NCBI GenBank assembly: GCA_035942255.1 | Contig: DASZDG010000044.1 | Span: 89,483 to 153,482, forward strand | Direction of reading: 5' to 3' | DNA: 64,000 bases | Origin: JALZEG01 sp035942255 | GTDB taxonomy: Bacteria > Actinomycetota > CADDZG01 > WHSQ01 | Shown here: piece after piece, positions 1-8,654 of the stretch | Position numbering within the stretch: the stretch's first letter is position 1 | How the letters are laid out: each line of letters begins with the position of its first letter | Made by a program: the position numbers and the translations under genes | The notes under the pieces: model-generated | Told to the model about the DNA's origin: nothing | The model's database searches: none | Seen by the model: the letters and a program-made list of their open reading frames with translations, nothing else

Positions 1-1873
1 CGAGGTCGCACCCGAGGGCCGTCAGCTGCTGCCAAATGCCCTCGTTCTCCACGCCTTCGGCGACGACACGCAGCCCGAGGTTGTGCCCCAGCTCGATCGT
101 CGAGCGGACGATCGCGGCGTCGTTCTCGTCCACGGCCATCTTCATCACGAACGACTTGTCCATCTTCATCTCGCGCACCGGGAGCCGCTTCAGGTACGAC
201 AGCGACGAGAAGCCGGTGCCGAAGTCGTCGATCGCCAGCCCGACGCCCATCGAGTTCAGCGTGGAGAGCACGGCCAGGGCCCGGCGTGCGTCGGCCATGA
301 TCGTGCTCTCGGTGATCTCCAGCTCGAGCGACGTCGCCTCGACCTGATGCTTCTGGAGGAGACGAGTGACCTGGTCCGGGAGCTGCAGGTCGAGGAGGCT
401 CCGCGACGACAGGTTCACCGCGACCTTGAGATTGAAGCCCCGCTTGTCCCACACCGCGATCTGGCGGATCGCCTCGTCCAGGAGGTTCATCGTCAGGGGG
501 CGGATCAGCTGCGTCTGCTCGGCGAGCGGGATGAACTCGTCCGGGCCGACGATGCCGCGGTACGCGTGCTGCCACCGCGCGAGCGCCTCGACGCCGATGA
601 TCTTGCCGGTCCTCATGTCGGCCTTCGGCTGGTAGTAGAGGACGACCTCCTTGTTCTGGATCGCGTTGCTCAGCTCGCTGCCGAGCGCGAGCCTGCGGAG
701 GCTGTTCTGGTCGCGGTCCGGGTTGTAGAACTCGTAGCCGGTCTGCGTCTCCTTCGCCGCGTACATCGCGACGTCCGCCCTCTGCAGCAGCGCGTCCACG
801 CCGCGGGCGTGGTCGGGGAACATCGAGACGCCGATGCTCGCGCCGACGTCCAGCGTGAGGCCCATGAAGAACAACGGCTGCTTCAGGCAGCTCAGGATCC
901 GCTCCGCCGTGCGCACGACCTGCGTGACGTCTGCGACGTTCGTGAGCAGCACGGCGAACTCGTCGCCGCCCAGGCGGGCGACGGTGTCGGACTCCCGCAG
1001 CTCGGTCTGGAGGCGCTTCGCGATCTGACGCAGGAGCTGGTCGCCGTTGTGGTGCCCCAGCGTGTCGTTGACCTCCTTGAACCGGTCGAGGTCGATGAGC
1101 ATGAGGCACGCCCTCTCGCCGCTGACCTTGCCCTCGGAGATCGCCTGCTCCACACGCTCGCGGAAGTAGGCGCGGTTGTGGAGCCCGGTGAGCGCGTCGT
1201 GCACCGCCTGGTGCTCGGTCTCCCGTGCCTGGCGGTGGTGCGTGCGCGAGGAGCGGGCGACGGTCGCGAGCATGAACAGGTAAATGAGGACGAGTGACCC
1301 GCCGAGGATCGAGAGGACCGTCCGCTGGTCCTTCTTCGTCGTCGCCGCGATCGTCGCGTAGTCGAAGTCGACCTCCAGCACGCCCTCGGTGTGCCCCGAC
1401 GCGGACTTCAGCGGCATGAAGACCTGGAGAAGATCCGCCGCGTCGGTCGTGCCGGCGGGGGTCTGGCGTGACACCGCGGTCGAGGTGTGGCCCTCGGCGG
1501 CCTTCTCGACGGCCCCCGGCTCCTCGGCGGACGTGCCGGCGAGGGCGGCTTCGGTCGAGTAGAGGACCTCGCCGCTCCGGCTCCAGACGGTGACGCGGGA
1601 CACGCCGTCCCTCGCGGTGACGGCGCGAAGCCTTGCGTCGAGGTCGGCCTCCTCGCCGTTGCCGAGCACGTCCTCGAGCTCTTCGACGGGGATGCGGGGG
1701 CGTATGTCCGCCTTCGCGGTGAGCGTCGCCACCTCGGTGGCGCGGCTCCGCTCCTCTGTGTGCATCGCACGGAGGAACGTCTGGGCGAGGACTACGCCGA
1801 GGACGGCAAGCGCGATGAAGCTGATGGCGGCGAACTCCGCCAGCAGGCTTGTCCTCGCTCTGAGCCTACGCAT
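1..1873 (-). CDS. Membrane-anchored GGDEF/EAL cyclic-di-GMP protein (C-terminus cut by window edge)
   Basis: The 624 visible residues begin with ATG after a good GGGAGGGAG ribosome site. A first membrane helix (about 13-35) and a second (about 186-208) bracket an extracytoplasmic sensor region. The GGDEF motif is intact at residues 302-306. Five residues before it sits RESD, an intact RxxD inhibitory site, so the cyclase half can be expected to be active and product-inhibited. The EAL motif (429-431, EALARW) is followed by the usual NLS, LEITES, DDFGTG, KMDKSF and AEGVEN blocks, so the phosphodiesterase half also looks catalytic. The last 30-40 residues lie outside the window. It should make and/or degrade cyclic di-GMP at the membrane in response to an unknown external signal. 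It is transcribed divergently from the crotonase gene. Confidence 0.93.
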   Translation of the reverse strand, partial: MRRLRARTSLLAEFAAISFIALAVLGVVLAQTFLRAMHTEERSRATEVATLTAKADIRPRIPVEELEDVLGNGEEADLDARLRAVTARDGVSRVTVWSRSGEVLYSTEAALAGTSAEEPGAVEKAAEGHTSTAVSRQTPAGTTDAADLLQVFMPLKSASGHTEGVLEVDFDYATIAATTKKDQRTVLSILGGSLVLIYLFMLATVARSSRTHHRQARETEHQAVHDALTGLHNRAYFRERVEQAISEGKVSGERACLMLIDLDRFKEVNDTLGHHNGDQLLRQIAKRLQTELRESDTVARLGGDEFAVLLTNVADVTQVVRTAERILSCLKQPLFFMGLTLDVGASIGVSMFPDHARGVDALLQRADVAMYAAKETQTGYEFYNPDRDQNSLRRLALGSELSNAIQNKEVVLYYQPKADMRTGKIIGVEALARWQHAYRGIVGPDEFIPLAEQTQLIRPLTMNLLDEAIRQIAVWDKRGFNLKVAVNLSSRSLLDLQLPDQVTRLLQKHQVEATSLELEITESTIMADARRALAVLSTLNSMGVGLAIDDFGTGFSSLSYLKRLPVREMKMDKSFVMKMAVDENDAAIVRSTIELGHNLGLRVVAEGVENEGIWQQLTALGCDL

Positions 1874-2018
1874 CCTTAGGGTCTCCCTCCCAGCGACCGT
1901 CTTAAAGCGGATAGACCGGCCGTTACACGAGGTCATCGGCAGTCGCCGAGGTGCCCTTAAGCGGCGCGAGAGGGGGAAAAACGCCCGGCCCAGGGGGTCC
2001 GTCGATTAGCGTGGCGGG

Positions 2019-2777
2019 ATGCTCGAGCTGGAACGGCGCGGCGACGTCGACCTGCTGTGGCTCGACCGCCCGCCGGTGAACGCGGCAGACCTCGGTCTCT
2101 TGACCGCCCTCGCGGACAAGGTCGAGGAGGTTGCGGCGGCTTCGACCCGGTCGCTCGTCCTGACCGGACGGGGTCGCTCGTTCTCGGCCGGTGCCGACCT
2201 GTGGGCGATCCTCGAAGGCGACGACGCCTATGCCGAGGCGTTCGTCGGAGGGCTCGTGCGGGCCTTCGGCACGCTGTTCACCTTCCCGCGCCCCCTGGTC
2301 GGCGCCGTCAACGGCCATGCACTCGCCGGCGGCGCGATCGTCGCCTGCTGCTGCGACCACGCGGTGGCCGCCGACGGGCCCGCTCGCATCGGGGTGACGG
2401 AGCACGCCGTGGGCGTCCCGTTCCCCCTCGCGGCGCTGGAGATCGTGCGCCACGCGGTCGCCCCGGAGCGGTTCGAGGAGGTGGTGTTCACGGCCCGCAC
2501 CTACTCACCGGCCGAGGCGGTGGCGGTCGGGTTCGTCGCCGAGATCGTCGCGCCCGACGCGCTGCTGGACCGGGCGCTGGAGGTCGCGGAACGGCTGGGA
2601 CGGGTGCCGGCCACCACCTACGCCCTGATCAAAGAGGCGGCGCGGCGGCCGGCCCTGGATCGGATAGCGGCCCACGAGCGGGAGCACGACGCGGCCGCGG
2701 TGCGGGGATGGCAGTCGGACGAGGTGAAGGCGTCGATCCGGTCGTTCCTGGAGAGGACCGTGCGAAAGAGCGGCTAG
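2019..2777 (+). CDS. Enoyl-CoA hydratase/isomerase (crotonase) family protein
   Basis: 252 residues, the usual size of a crotonase. FSAGADL (55-61) and NGHALAGG (98-105) form the two oxyanion-hole segments that bind the acyl-CoA thioester. Glu residues in the VTEHAVG and FEEVVFTA segments fall where the two catalytic glutamates of hydratases sit, so hydratase activity is plausible. The overall match to classical EchA is loose, and the exact acyl-CoA substrate cannot be told. It ends 6 bases from the end of the convergent mutase gene, which also acts on acyl-CoAs. No strong ribosome site precedes the ATG. Confidence 0.85.
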   Translation: MLELERRGDVDLLWLDRPPVNAADLGLLTALADKVEEVAAASTRSLVLTGRGRSFSAGADLWAILEGDDAYAEAFVGGLVRAFGTLFTFPRPLVGAVNGHALAGGAIVACCCDHAVAADGPARIGVTEHAVGVPFPLAALEIVRHAVAPERFEEVVFTARTYSPAEAVAVGFVAEIVAPDALLDRALEVAERLGRVPATTYALIKEAARRPALDRIAAHEREHDAAAVRGWQSDEVKASIRSFLERTVRKSG

Positions 2778-2783
2778 CCGCGG

Positions 2784-4439
2784 CTAGAACATCGGGGGCT
2801 CGGTGTAGACCCCCCACACGTCCTTCAGCGCCTCGACCATCTCGCCCAGCGTCACGTAGGCCTTGGCCGCCTCGACGAGCACCGGCACCGAGTTCACCGT
2901 CGGGTCCTGTGCCATGTCCTTCAACGCCTGGATGGCGTCGTCGGCTGCGGCCTGGTCGCGGTTCGCCCGGACCTCGGCCACGGCCTTCTTCTGGCGCTCC
3001 TCGGTCTCGAGGCCGATCAGCAGGACCTCGGGCATCTCCTGCGTCGTCTTCGTGAAGCGGTTGATGCCGACGATCACCTTGCGGTCCTGCTCGAGCAGCT
3101 GCTGGTACTTGAAGGCGGCGTCGGCCATCTCCTTCTGGAAGTAGCCCTGTTCGATCCCGCGCAGCATGCCGTCGAGGATCGACCCCTCGCCCATCTCGTC
3201 GATGCGGGCGAAGTAGTCCTCGGCCGCCTCCTCGATCTTGTCGGTGAGCGCCTCGACGAACCACGAGCCGCCGAGCGGGTCGGCGACGTTCGCGACGCCG
3301 GTCTCGTAGGCGATGACCTGCTGCGTCCGCAGGGCGATCTCGACGGCCTCGTCGGTCGGCAGCGCCAGGACCTCGTCGAGCGAGTTCGTGTGCAGCGACT
3401 GCGTCCCCCCGAGGACCGCGGCGAGCGCCTCGGTCGCCGTGCGGACGACGTTGTTGTACGGCTGCTGCGCCGTTAGCGAGCACCCCGCCGTCTGCGTGTG
3501 GAACTTCAGCATCTGCGCGCGCTCGGAGGTGGCGCCGTAGCGCTCCTTCATCCACCGCGCCCAGATCCGCCGGGCCGCGCGGAACTTGGCGATCTCCTCG
3601 AAGAAGTCGATGTGGGAGTTGAAGAAGAACGAGAGCCGCGGCGCGATGTCGTCGATGGCCATCCCGCGGCGCATGCCGAGCTCGGCGTGGGCGAACCCGG
3701 ACGCGATCGTGAACGCGAGCTCCTGCGCCGCCGTCGAGCCGGCCTCCCTGATGTGGTAGCCGCTGATCGAGAGCGGGTAGTACTTCGGCACCTCTTTCAG
3801 GCAGAACTCCATCATGTCCGCGGTCAGGCGGAGGTGCGGCTCGGGCGGGAACAGCCACTCCTTCTGGGCGATGTACTCCTTGAGGATGTCGGTCTGGCAC
3901 GTGCCGCCGAGCTTCGAGACCGTCGCGCCCTGCTTCTCGGCCGCGGCGATGTACATCGCGAAGACCATGGGGGCCGGGCCGGAGATCGTCATCGACGTCG
4001 TGATGCCCTCGAGGTCGATCCCGTCGAAGAGGACCTCCATGTCGGCGAGCGAGTCGACTGCGACGCCGCAACGCCCGACCTCTCCCATCGAGTGGGGGTC
4101 GTCCGAGTCGCGTCCCATGAGCGTCGGCATGTCGAACGCGACCGAGAGCCCCGTCTGGCCCTGCTCGGTCAGGAACTTGAAGCGCTGATTCGTCTCGTCG
4201 GCGGTCCCGAACCCTGCGAACTGGCGCATGGTCCAGAGGCGGCCGCGGTAGCCGCTCGGGTAGATCCCGCGCGTGAAGGGATACTCGCCCGGGACGCCGA
4301 TGCGCTCGTGGACCTCGCCCTCGGCGGGCCCGTAGAGGGGCTCGAGCTCGACGCTCGAGAGCGTGTCGAAGTCGACGTCGTCGCGCAGGCGCGCCTGCTC
4401 GTAACGCTCGCGCCAGCGCGCGGTCATGTCATCGGCCAT
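2784..4439 (-). CDS. Cobalamin-dependent acyl-CoA mutase large subunit, isobutyryl-CoA-mutase-like
   Basis: 551 residues: the TIM-barrel substrate domain of the methylmalonyl-CoA mutase family, with no C-terminal B12-binding domain, so a separate small subunit is needed. SGYHIREAG carries the conserved active-site His (H229). Two specificity positions decide the call. Methylmalonyl-CoA mutases have Tyr in RQYAGF and Arg in the later substrate loop; here they are Phe (RQFAGF, F74) and Gln (EYIAQKEW, Q192), the pair reported for isobutyryl-CoA mutase. MPTLMGRDSDDP also resembles IcmA. It probably interconverts branched and linear C4 acyl-CoAs, but automated annotation would say methylmalonyl-CoA mutase. 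MeaB lies 36 bases upstream in the same operon. The B12 subunit is not in this window. Confidence 0.88.
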   Translation of the reverse strand: MADDMTARWRERYEQARLRDDVDFDTLSSVELEPLYGPAEGEVHERIGVPGEYPFTRGIYPSGYRGRLWTMRQFAGFGTADETNQRFKFLTEQGQTGLSVAFDMPTLMGRDSDDPHSMGEVGRCGVAVDSLADMEVLFDGIDLEGITTSMTISGPAPMVFAMYIAAAEKQGATVSKLGGTCQTDILKEYIAQKEWLFPPEPHLRLTADMMEFCLKEVPKYYPLSISGYHIREAGSTAAQELAFTIASGFAHAELGMRRGMAIDDIAPRLSFFFNSHIDFFEEIAKFRAARRIWARWMKERYGATSERAQMLKFHTQTAGCSLTAQQPYNNVVRTATEALAAVLGGTQSLHTNSLDEVLALPTDEAVEIALRTQQVIAYETGVANVADPLGGSWFVEALTDKIEEAAEDYFARIDEMGEGSILDGMLRGIEQGYFQKEMADAAFKYQQLLEQDRKVIVGINRFTKTTQEMPEVLLIGLETEERQKKAVAEVRANRDQAAADDAIQALKDMAQDPTVNSVPVLVEAAKAYVTLGEMVEALKDVWGVYTEPPMF

Positions 4440-4475
4440 GGGCGGATTCTACCCGGGCGTGGCTCGCGACCGGGC

Positions 4476-5408
4476 TCAGGAAAGCGCGGCGACCAGGCGG
4501 TCCGCGGCGGCGTAGGGGTCGAGCCGGCGTGCGGCGACCTCGGCGGTCAGCTCGTCGAGCAGCGTGCGCTCGTCGTGCTCGACGCGTGACCGGTAGCGCT
4601 CGGCGACGATCTCCTTTATCTCCCGCTGCACGCGGCGTCTCCGGCGCGCTGCCAGCAGCCCCTGCTCCTCCTGGTAGGCGCGGTGCTTCTCGACCGCCGT
4701 CCACAGCTCGTCGATCCCGGCCCCCTTGGTAGCGACGGTCTCGACGATCTCGGGCTTCCACGGCGCCTCGGACAGCTCCAGCATCTGCCGCAGCTCCTGG
4801 ACGGCCTGGCGCGTCCCGTTGCGGTCGGCCTTGTTCACGACGAAGACGTCGGCGATCTCCATGAGCCCGGCCTTGGCCGCCTGCACGGCGTCGCCCCACC
4901 CGGGGTTCACGACGACGAGCGTCGTGTCGCACGCGTCGGTGATCTCGACCTCGGCCTGTCCGACCCCGACGGTCTCGATGACGACGAGCTCCTTGCCCGC
5001 GGCGTCGAGTACCCGGAACGCCTCCGGGGTCGCGAGCGAGATGCCCCCGAGGTGCCCCCGCGTCGCCATCGAGCGGATGAACACACCGGGGTCGGTCGCG
5101 TGGCTCTGCATCCGCACGCGGTCGCCCAGCAGGGCCCCGCCGCTGAACGGGCTCGACGGGTCGATCGCGAGCACGCCGACCTCGAGCGCGTCGGCGCGCG
5201 CCCGGCCGACGAGGCGTTCCGTCAGGGTCGACTTGCCGGCGCCGGGCGCTCCGGTGATCCCGATCGAGTACGCCGATCCGGTGTGGGGGTACAGCGCCTG
5301 CATCGCGCGCCCGAGATCGGCCCCGCCGTCCTCGACCAGCGAGATCAGCCGCGCGATCGCGCGCCGCTCCCCCTTCAGGGCGCGCTGGATCAGCTCGTCT
5401 AGGTCCAA
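4476..5408 (-). CDS. meaB: MeaB-type GTPase, chaperone of B12-dependent acyl-CoA mutase
   Basis: 310 residues, typical for MeaB/ArgK of the SIMIBI G3E-like GTPases. The P-loop is GAPGAGKST (53-61), followed by the AIDPSSPFSGGALLGDR switch block and the ETVGVGQAE segment; NKAD is the guanine-specificity motif. MeaB proteins load intact adenosylcobalamin and eject damaged cofactor from the mutase, which fits the mutase gene directly downstream. The start is TTG, 10 bases after the NifU-like stop codon; no better start gives the normal N-terminal helix. Activity toward this isobutyryl-type mutase is inferred from position. Confidence 0.93.
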   Translation of the reverse strand: MDLDELIQRALKGERRAIARLISLVEDGGADLGRAMQALYPHTGSAYSIGITGAPGAGKSTLTERLVGRARADALEVGVLAIDPSSPFSGGALLGDRVRMQSHATDPGVFIRSMATRGHLGGISLATPEAFRVLDAAGKELVVIETVGVGQAEVEITDACDTTLVVVNPGWGDAVQAAKAGLMEIADVFVVNKADRNGTRQAVQELRQMLELSEAPWKPEIVETVATKGAGIDELWTAVEKHRAYQEEQGLLAARRRRRVQREIKEIVAERYRSRVEHDERTLLDELTAEVAARRLDPYAAADRLVAALS

Positions 5409-5418
5409 AGACGCGGCT

Positions 5419-5661
5419 TCAGGCTTCGATCGCGACGACTTCGGTGATGCCGGGGACGCGCTCGTGGAGGATGCGCTCGACCCCCTGCTTGAGCGTCACG
5501 GGCGAGATCGGGCACGCCTCGCAGGTCCCCGACAGGCGCACGGTGACCTTTCCGCCGTGGATGGCAATCAGCTCGATGTCGCCGCCATCCATCTGGATGG
5601 CCGGTCTGATCAGCTCGAGCGCTTCCCGTACACGGTCCTCGACCGTCAGCGCGCCGCTCAT
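5419..5661 (-). CDS. NifU C-terminal-domain Fe-S scaffold protein
   Basis: 80 residues, a stand-alone NifU C-terminal domain. The MDGGDIEL block is followed by the TCEACP motif, whose Cys47 and Cys50 (CxxC) bind a transient iron-sulfur cluster for delivery to target proteins. The length is normal for the short actinobacterial Nfu type. Its ATG overlaps the TGA of the SpoIID-like gene by 4 bases, and meaB starts 10 bases after its stop. It therefore sits in a compact minus-strand run murA-spoIID-nfu-meaB-mutase, likely cotranscribed. Its client protein is not known. Confidence 0.9.
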   Translation of the reverse strand: MSGALTVEDRVREALELIRPAIQMDGGDIELIAIHGGKVTVRLSGTCEACPISPVTLKQGVERILHERVPGITEVVAIEA

Positions 5662-7313
5662 GACCTGATTCTACTTCCCAGGGCCACGACGACGAGGCCC
5701 ATCAGCAACACCCCTACCGCGAGCCGGGCCAAGCCGGCGCCCGTCCCGCCGTCGTCGTCGGGCGCGAGCGGGGGCCCGACCTTGCGGTCGGCGACGACGC
5801 GGATCCCGACGCTGCGCCTGTCGGCCTCCCCGCGCCCGGCCGACGCGACCAGAGCCACCTCGTACCGCCCCGGCTCCTCGGGGGCCTTCCAGACGACCGT
5901 CCCCTTGCCCGGGCGCCGCACGCGGGCGCCGCCGACGGTCGCTCCGGGATGCTGGACCCACAGCCGGGCGGCCTTCGACAGCGCGAACTCGATCGGGACG
6001 CGTTCGCCGGCGGAGACCTTCTTCGGCGTGCGGACGAAGCCCACCCGTAGCGGAAGCGCGTCGCCGGGCGGGGGCTGGACGGCCACGGCCCCGTCGCCGG
6101 CGGGAGTGAACGTCCACGATCCCAGCGCGTCTCGGACCGCGAGGTCGCCGTTGCCGTCCACGACGTCGAACGCTCCGGTGACGGTCACCGCAGAGCGGCC
6201 CCAGTCGACCCCGACGGTTATCGAGCGCCGCGCCGGAACGGCGCCGACGGCCGTCCCTCGGTAGTAGTGGGCGAGGATCTCCTCGTACGTCGAGCCACGC
6301 TCGGCCAGGCCGTGCGCGCCCCACTGCGACATCCCCGTGCCGTGCCCCCAGCCGCGCCCGGTGACGACCGCGAGGTCCTTGACCGTCCTTATCGTGATCC
6401 GGTTCGCCGGCAGCGTCTCGGGAAGCCGGCCGCTCGTCGTCGGCCACAACGACGGATACGAGCCGGGATACAGCTCCGGTCCCTTCGTCCGCACGATGTC
6501 GCGCAACGTCTCCGCGTCGAGGCGGAGGTTCCTCTTGCTCCCGGTCAGGATCACGTCGGGATAGTGGAGCCCCTCCGACGACGGCACCGTGTGCACGCGC
6601 CGGAGCATGCCGTGCGCGGGCGTCCAAATGCCGGCGAGCATCGCGCGCAGGTGAGGCAGCGGGAAGCGGACCTGCCATCGGTAGAGCGGCGACCCCTGCT
6701 CGGTCCTGCTCGGGACGCCCTGCAGGTACAGGTAGTCCGGGTCGCCGGGGAACGCCTGCGAGTTGTCCAGCGTCTGGCCGCCCGAGGTGGAGTGGTAGCG
6801 GGCGAGGATCGGCTCCCCCTCGTACAGAACGGCCTCGTCCTCCGTTGCGGCGACGGCCGCGGCCCACCTCCGCCCGTCCGGCGTCGCGACGACGTCGGCG
6901 CCGGCGAAGACCTGGCACTCGACGGTGGCGCAGATGTCGAAGCCGTACGTCGCAGCCGCTCCCGCGCGAGGCCGCGACAGCGTCCACAGCGCGTACGTCC
7001 GCGCCGCGACCGCTTGTGCCTTCAGCGCCTCGTCGGGCCACCCCGGCGGCACCTCGTTCAGCCCGAGCAGATAGCGCTCGAGCGACAGCCGGTTCATGAC
7101 GACCAGGCCGTCCGACGCGGCGGACAGCTCGACCGTGCCGAAGTAGCGGTGCAGCTCCGACACGTGGAGGGTCTCGCCGGCGCGCGGGACGAGGCGCACG
7201 GGCCCGGCGAGCGCGCCGGGCGTCCGCCGCGCCTCGGCGGCGGGCGCGGCCCCCAGCACGCACACGACCGCGAGCGCGACGGCGACGAGACGGGAAGACA
7301 TGCCTGCCAACAT
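5658..7313 (-). CDS. Secreted SpoIID/LytB-domain protein
   Basis: 551 residues. The N-terminal hydrophobic stretch ending AAPAAEA looks like a Sec signal peptide, and a C-terminal helix ending in RIRS could anchor the protein, so it is extracytoplasmic. The SpoIID domain is clear: NEVPPGWPDEALKAQA with AARTYAL (the region with the catalytic Glu), STSGGQT, and GRGWGHGTGMSQWGA. SpoIID enzymes are lytic transglycosylases on peptidoglycan; outside spore formers their role is cell-wall remodelling. The tail (about 400-510) looks like beta-rich Ig-type sequence. It starts 15 bases after the murA stop codon, so wall synthesis and remodelling genes are probably cotranscribed. An in-frame ATG 12 bases downstream is an alternative start. 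Confidence 0.88.
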   Translation of the reverse strand: MLAGMSSRLVAVALAVVCVLGAAPAAEARRTPGALAGPVRLVPRAGETLHVSELHRYFGTVELSAASDGLVVMNRLSLERYLLGLNEVPPGWPDEALKAQAVAARTYALWTLSRPRAGAAATYGFDICATVECQVFAGADVVATPDGRRWAAAVAATEDEAVLYEGEPILARYHSTSGGQTLDNSQAFPGDPDYLYLQGVPSRTEQGSPLYRWQVRFPLPHLRAMLAGIWTPAHGMLRRVHTVPSSEGLHYPDVILTGSKRNLRLDAETLRDIVRTKGPELYPGSYPSLWPTTSGRLPETLPANRITIRTVKDLAVVTGRGWGHGTGMSQWGAHGLAERGSTYEEILAHYYRGTAVGAVPARRSITVGVDWGRSAVTVTGAFDVVDGNGDLAVRDALGSWTFTPAGDGAVAVQPPPGDALPLRVGFVRTPKKVSAGERVPIEFALSKAARLWVQHPGATVGGARVRRPGKGTVVWKAPEEPGRYEVALVASAGRGEADRRSVGIRVVADRKVGPPLAPDDDGGTGAGLARLAVGVLLMGLVVVALGSRIRS

Positions 7314-7328
7314 AGGACGGCAGAGGGT

Positions 7329-8588
7329 CTAGTTCGGGGCCTCCAGCAGCGAGACGCTCGCCCCCAAGCCGTTCAGCTTCTCGACGAAGCGCTCGTAGCC
7401 GCGCTCTATGTGGCCGGTGTCGTAGACCTCGGTCCGCCCCTCGGCGCAGAGGCCGCCGACGACGAGAGCGGCTCCGGCGCGGATGTCGGGAGCGCGCACC
7501 GGCGCTCCGGACAGCCTGTCGATCCCGCGTATCACCGCGTGGTGCCCCTCCACGCGGATGCGGCAGCCCATGCGGTTCAGCTCGTCCACGAACAGGAACC
7601 GCGCCTCGAAGACGTTCTCGGTGAGGATCGAGGAACCGTCCGCCTGGGCCAGGAGCACCATCATCGGCGGCTGCAGATCGGTCGGGAAGCCGGGGAACGG
7701 GAGCGTCGCGAGGTCGAGGGCCTGCGGCCGCCCGCGCATCCGCACGCGCACCTCGCCGTCGCCGCGTTCCACCTCGGCCCCCGCGGCTTCGAGCTTCTGC
7801 AGCGGGAGCTCGAAGAACTCCGGACGCGTCTCGACGAGCCGGACGTCGCCGCGCGTCGCCGCGGCCGCGATCGCGTACGTCCCGGACTCCACCCGGTCGG
7901 GGATGATCCGGTGGCGGACGGCGCCGAGCTCGCGGACTCCTTCGATCGAGACGAACGGGGTCCCCGCGCCTTCGATCCGTGCGCCGCACGAGTTGAGGAA
8001 CGCGGCGAGGTCCTGTATCTCCGGCTCGCGCGCCGCGTTCTCGATCGTCGTTCGTCCCTCGGCGAGGACCGCGCCCATCAACAGGTTCTCGGTCGCGCCG
8101 ACCGAGGGGAACTCGAGCAGGACGTCGGCGGAGCGGAGGCGGTGGGCGACGCCCTCGATGTACCCATGCTGCGACGTGAACTTCGCGCCCATGCGCTCGA
8201 GCCCCTGGAGGTGGAGGTCGATCGGCCGTGACCCGATCGCGTCGCCTCCGGGCATCGAGACACGAGCGCGGCCGAGCCGGGCGAGGAGGGGGCCGAGCAC
8301 CTGGATCGACGCCCTCATCCGCGTGACGAGGTCGTAGGGCGTCTCCTCCGAGAGGTCGCCGGACGCGTCGATCGTGACGGTCCCGCGGTCGAAGGCCACC
8401 TTCGCGCCCAGGCGCTCCAGGACCTCGGCCATCAGGTGGACGTCGGTGATGTCGGGGACGCGCTCGATCACGACCTCGGCGGGCACGAGAAGCGCCGCGG
8501 CCATGATCTTCAGGGCGGCGTTCTTGGCGCCGCTGATGTGGACTTCGCCTTCGAGGGCCGCGGGGCCGTCGATCACGTATCTCCTCAC
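7329..8588 (-). CDS. murA: UDP-N-acetylglucosamine 1-carboxyvinyltransferase, Asp-type (fosfomycin-insensitive form)
   Basis: 419 residues, standard MurA length and two-lobed EPSP-synthase fold. It makes the first committed step of peptidoglycan synthesis, adding enolpyruvate to UDP-GlcNAc. SGAKNAALK carries Lys22 and Asn23. The mobile loop that normally reads PGGCAIG reads PGGDAIG here (Asp116, codon GAC), so the catalytic Cys attacked by fosfomycin is Asp, as in Mycobacterium tuberculosis and chlamydiae. The enzyme should work but resist fosfomycin. It is the first gene of the minus-strand run ending in the mutase. A terminator hairpin lies just upstream, between it and the histone-like gene. 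Confidence 0.97.
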   Translation of the reverse strand: MRRYVIDGPAALEGEVHISGAKNAALKIMAAALLVPAEVVIERVPDITDVHLMAEVLERLGAKVAFDRGTVTIDASGDLSEETPYDLVTRMRASIQVLGPLLARLGRARVSMPGGDAIGSRPIDLHLQGLERMGAKFTSQHGYIEGVAHRLRSADVLLEFPSVGATENLLMGAVLAEGRTTIENAAREPEIQDLAAFLNSCGARIEGAGTPFVSIEGVRELGAVRHRIIPDRVESGTYAIAAAATRGDVRLVETRPEFFELPLQKLEAAGAEVERGDGEVRVRMRGRPQALDLATLPFPGFPTDLQPPMMVLLAQADGSSILTENVFEARFLFVDELNRMGCRIRVEGHHAVIRGIDRLSGAPVRAPDIRAGAALVVGGLCAEGRTEVYDTGHIERGYERFVEKLNGLGASVSLLEAPN

Positions 8589-8612
8589 GGCGGCATCTTA
8601 GGCGGCACGCGC

Positions 8613-8639
8613 AGAGGGCGGCCCCGGGGGCCGCCCTCT
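8613..8639 (-). terminator. Hairpin terminator after the H1-like gene
   Basis: An 11-bp GC-rich perfect stem (8613-8623 with 8629-8639) with a 5-base loop lies 16 bases after the stop codon of the H1-like gene and 25 bases before murA. There is no T-run on the minus strand, which is common for actinobacterial terminators. It probably separates the two transcription units. Confidence 0.65.
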
Positions 8640-8654
8640 TGGAGTAGTGCGCGA

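Noticed and set aside
83..1297. A 404-residue plus-strand open frame
   Set aside because: Complement of the GGDEF/EAL gene; the minus strand has intact GGDEF, I-site and EAL motifs.
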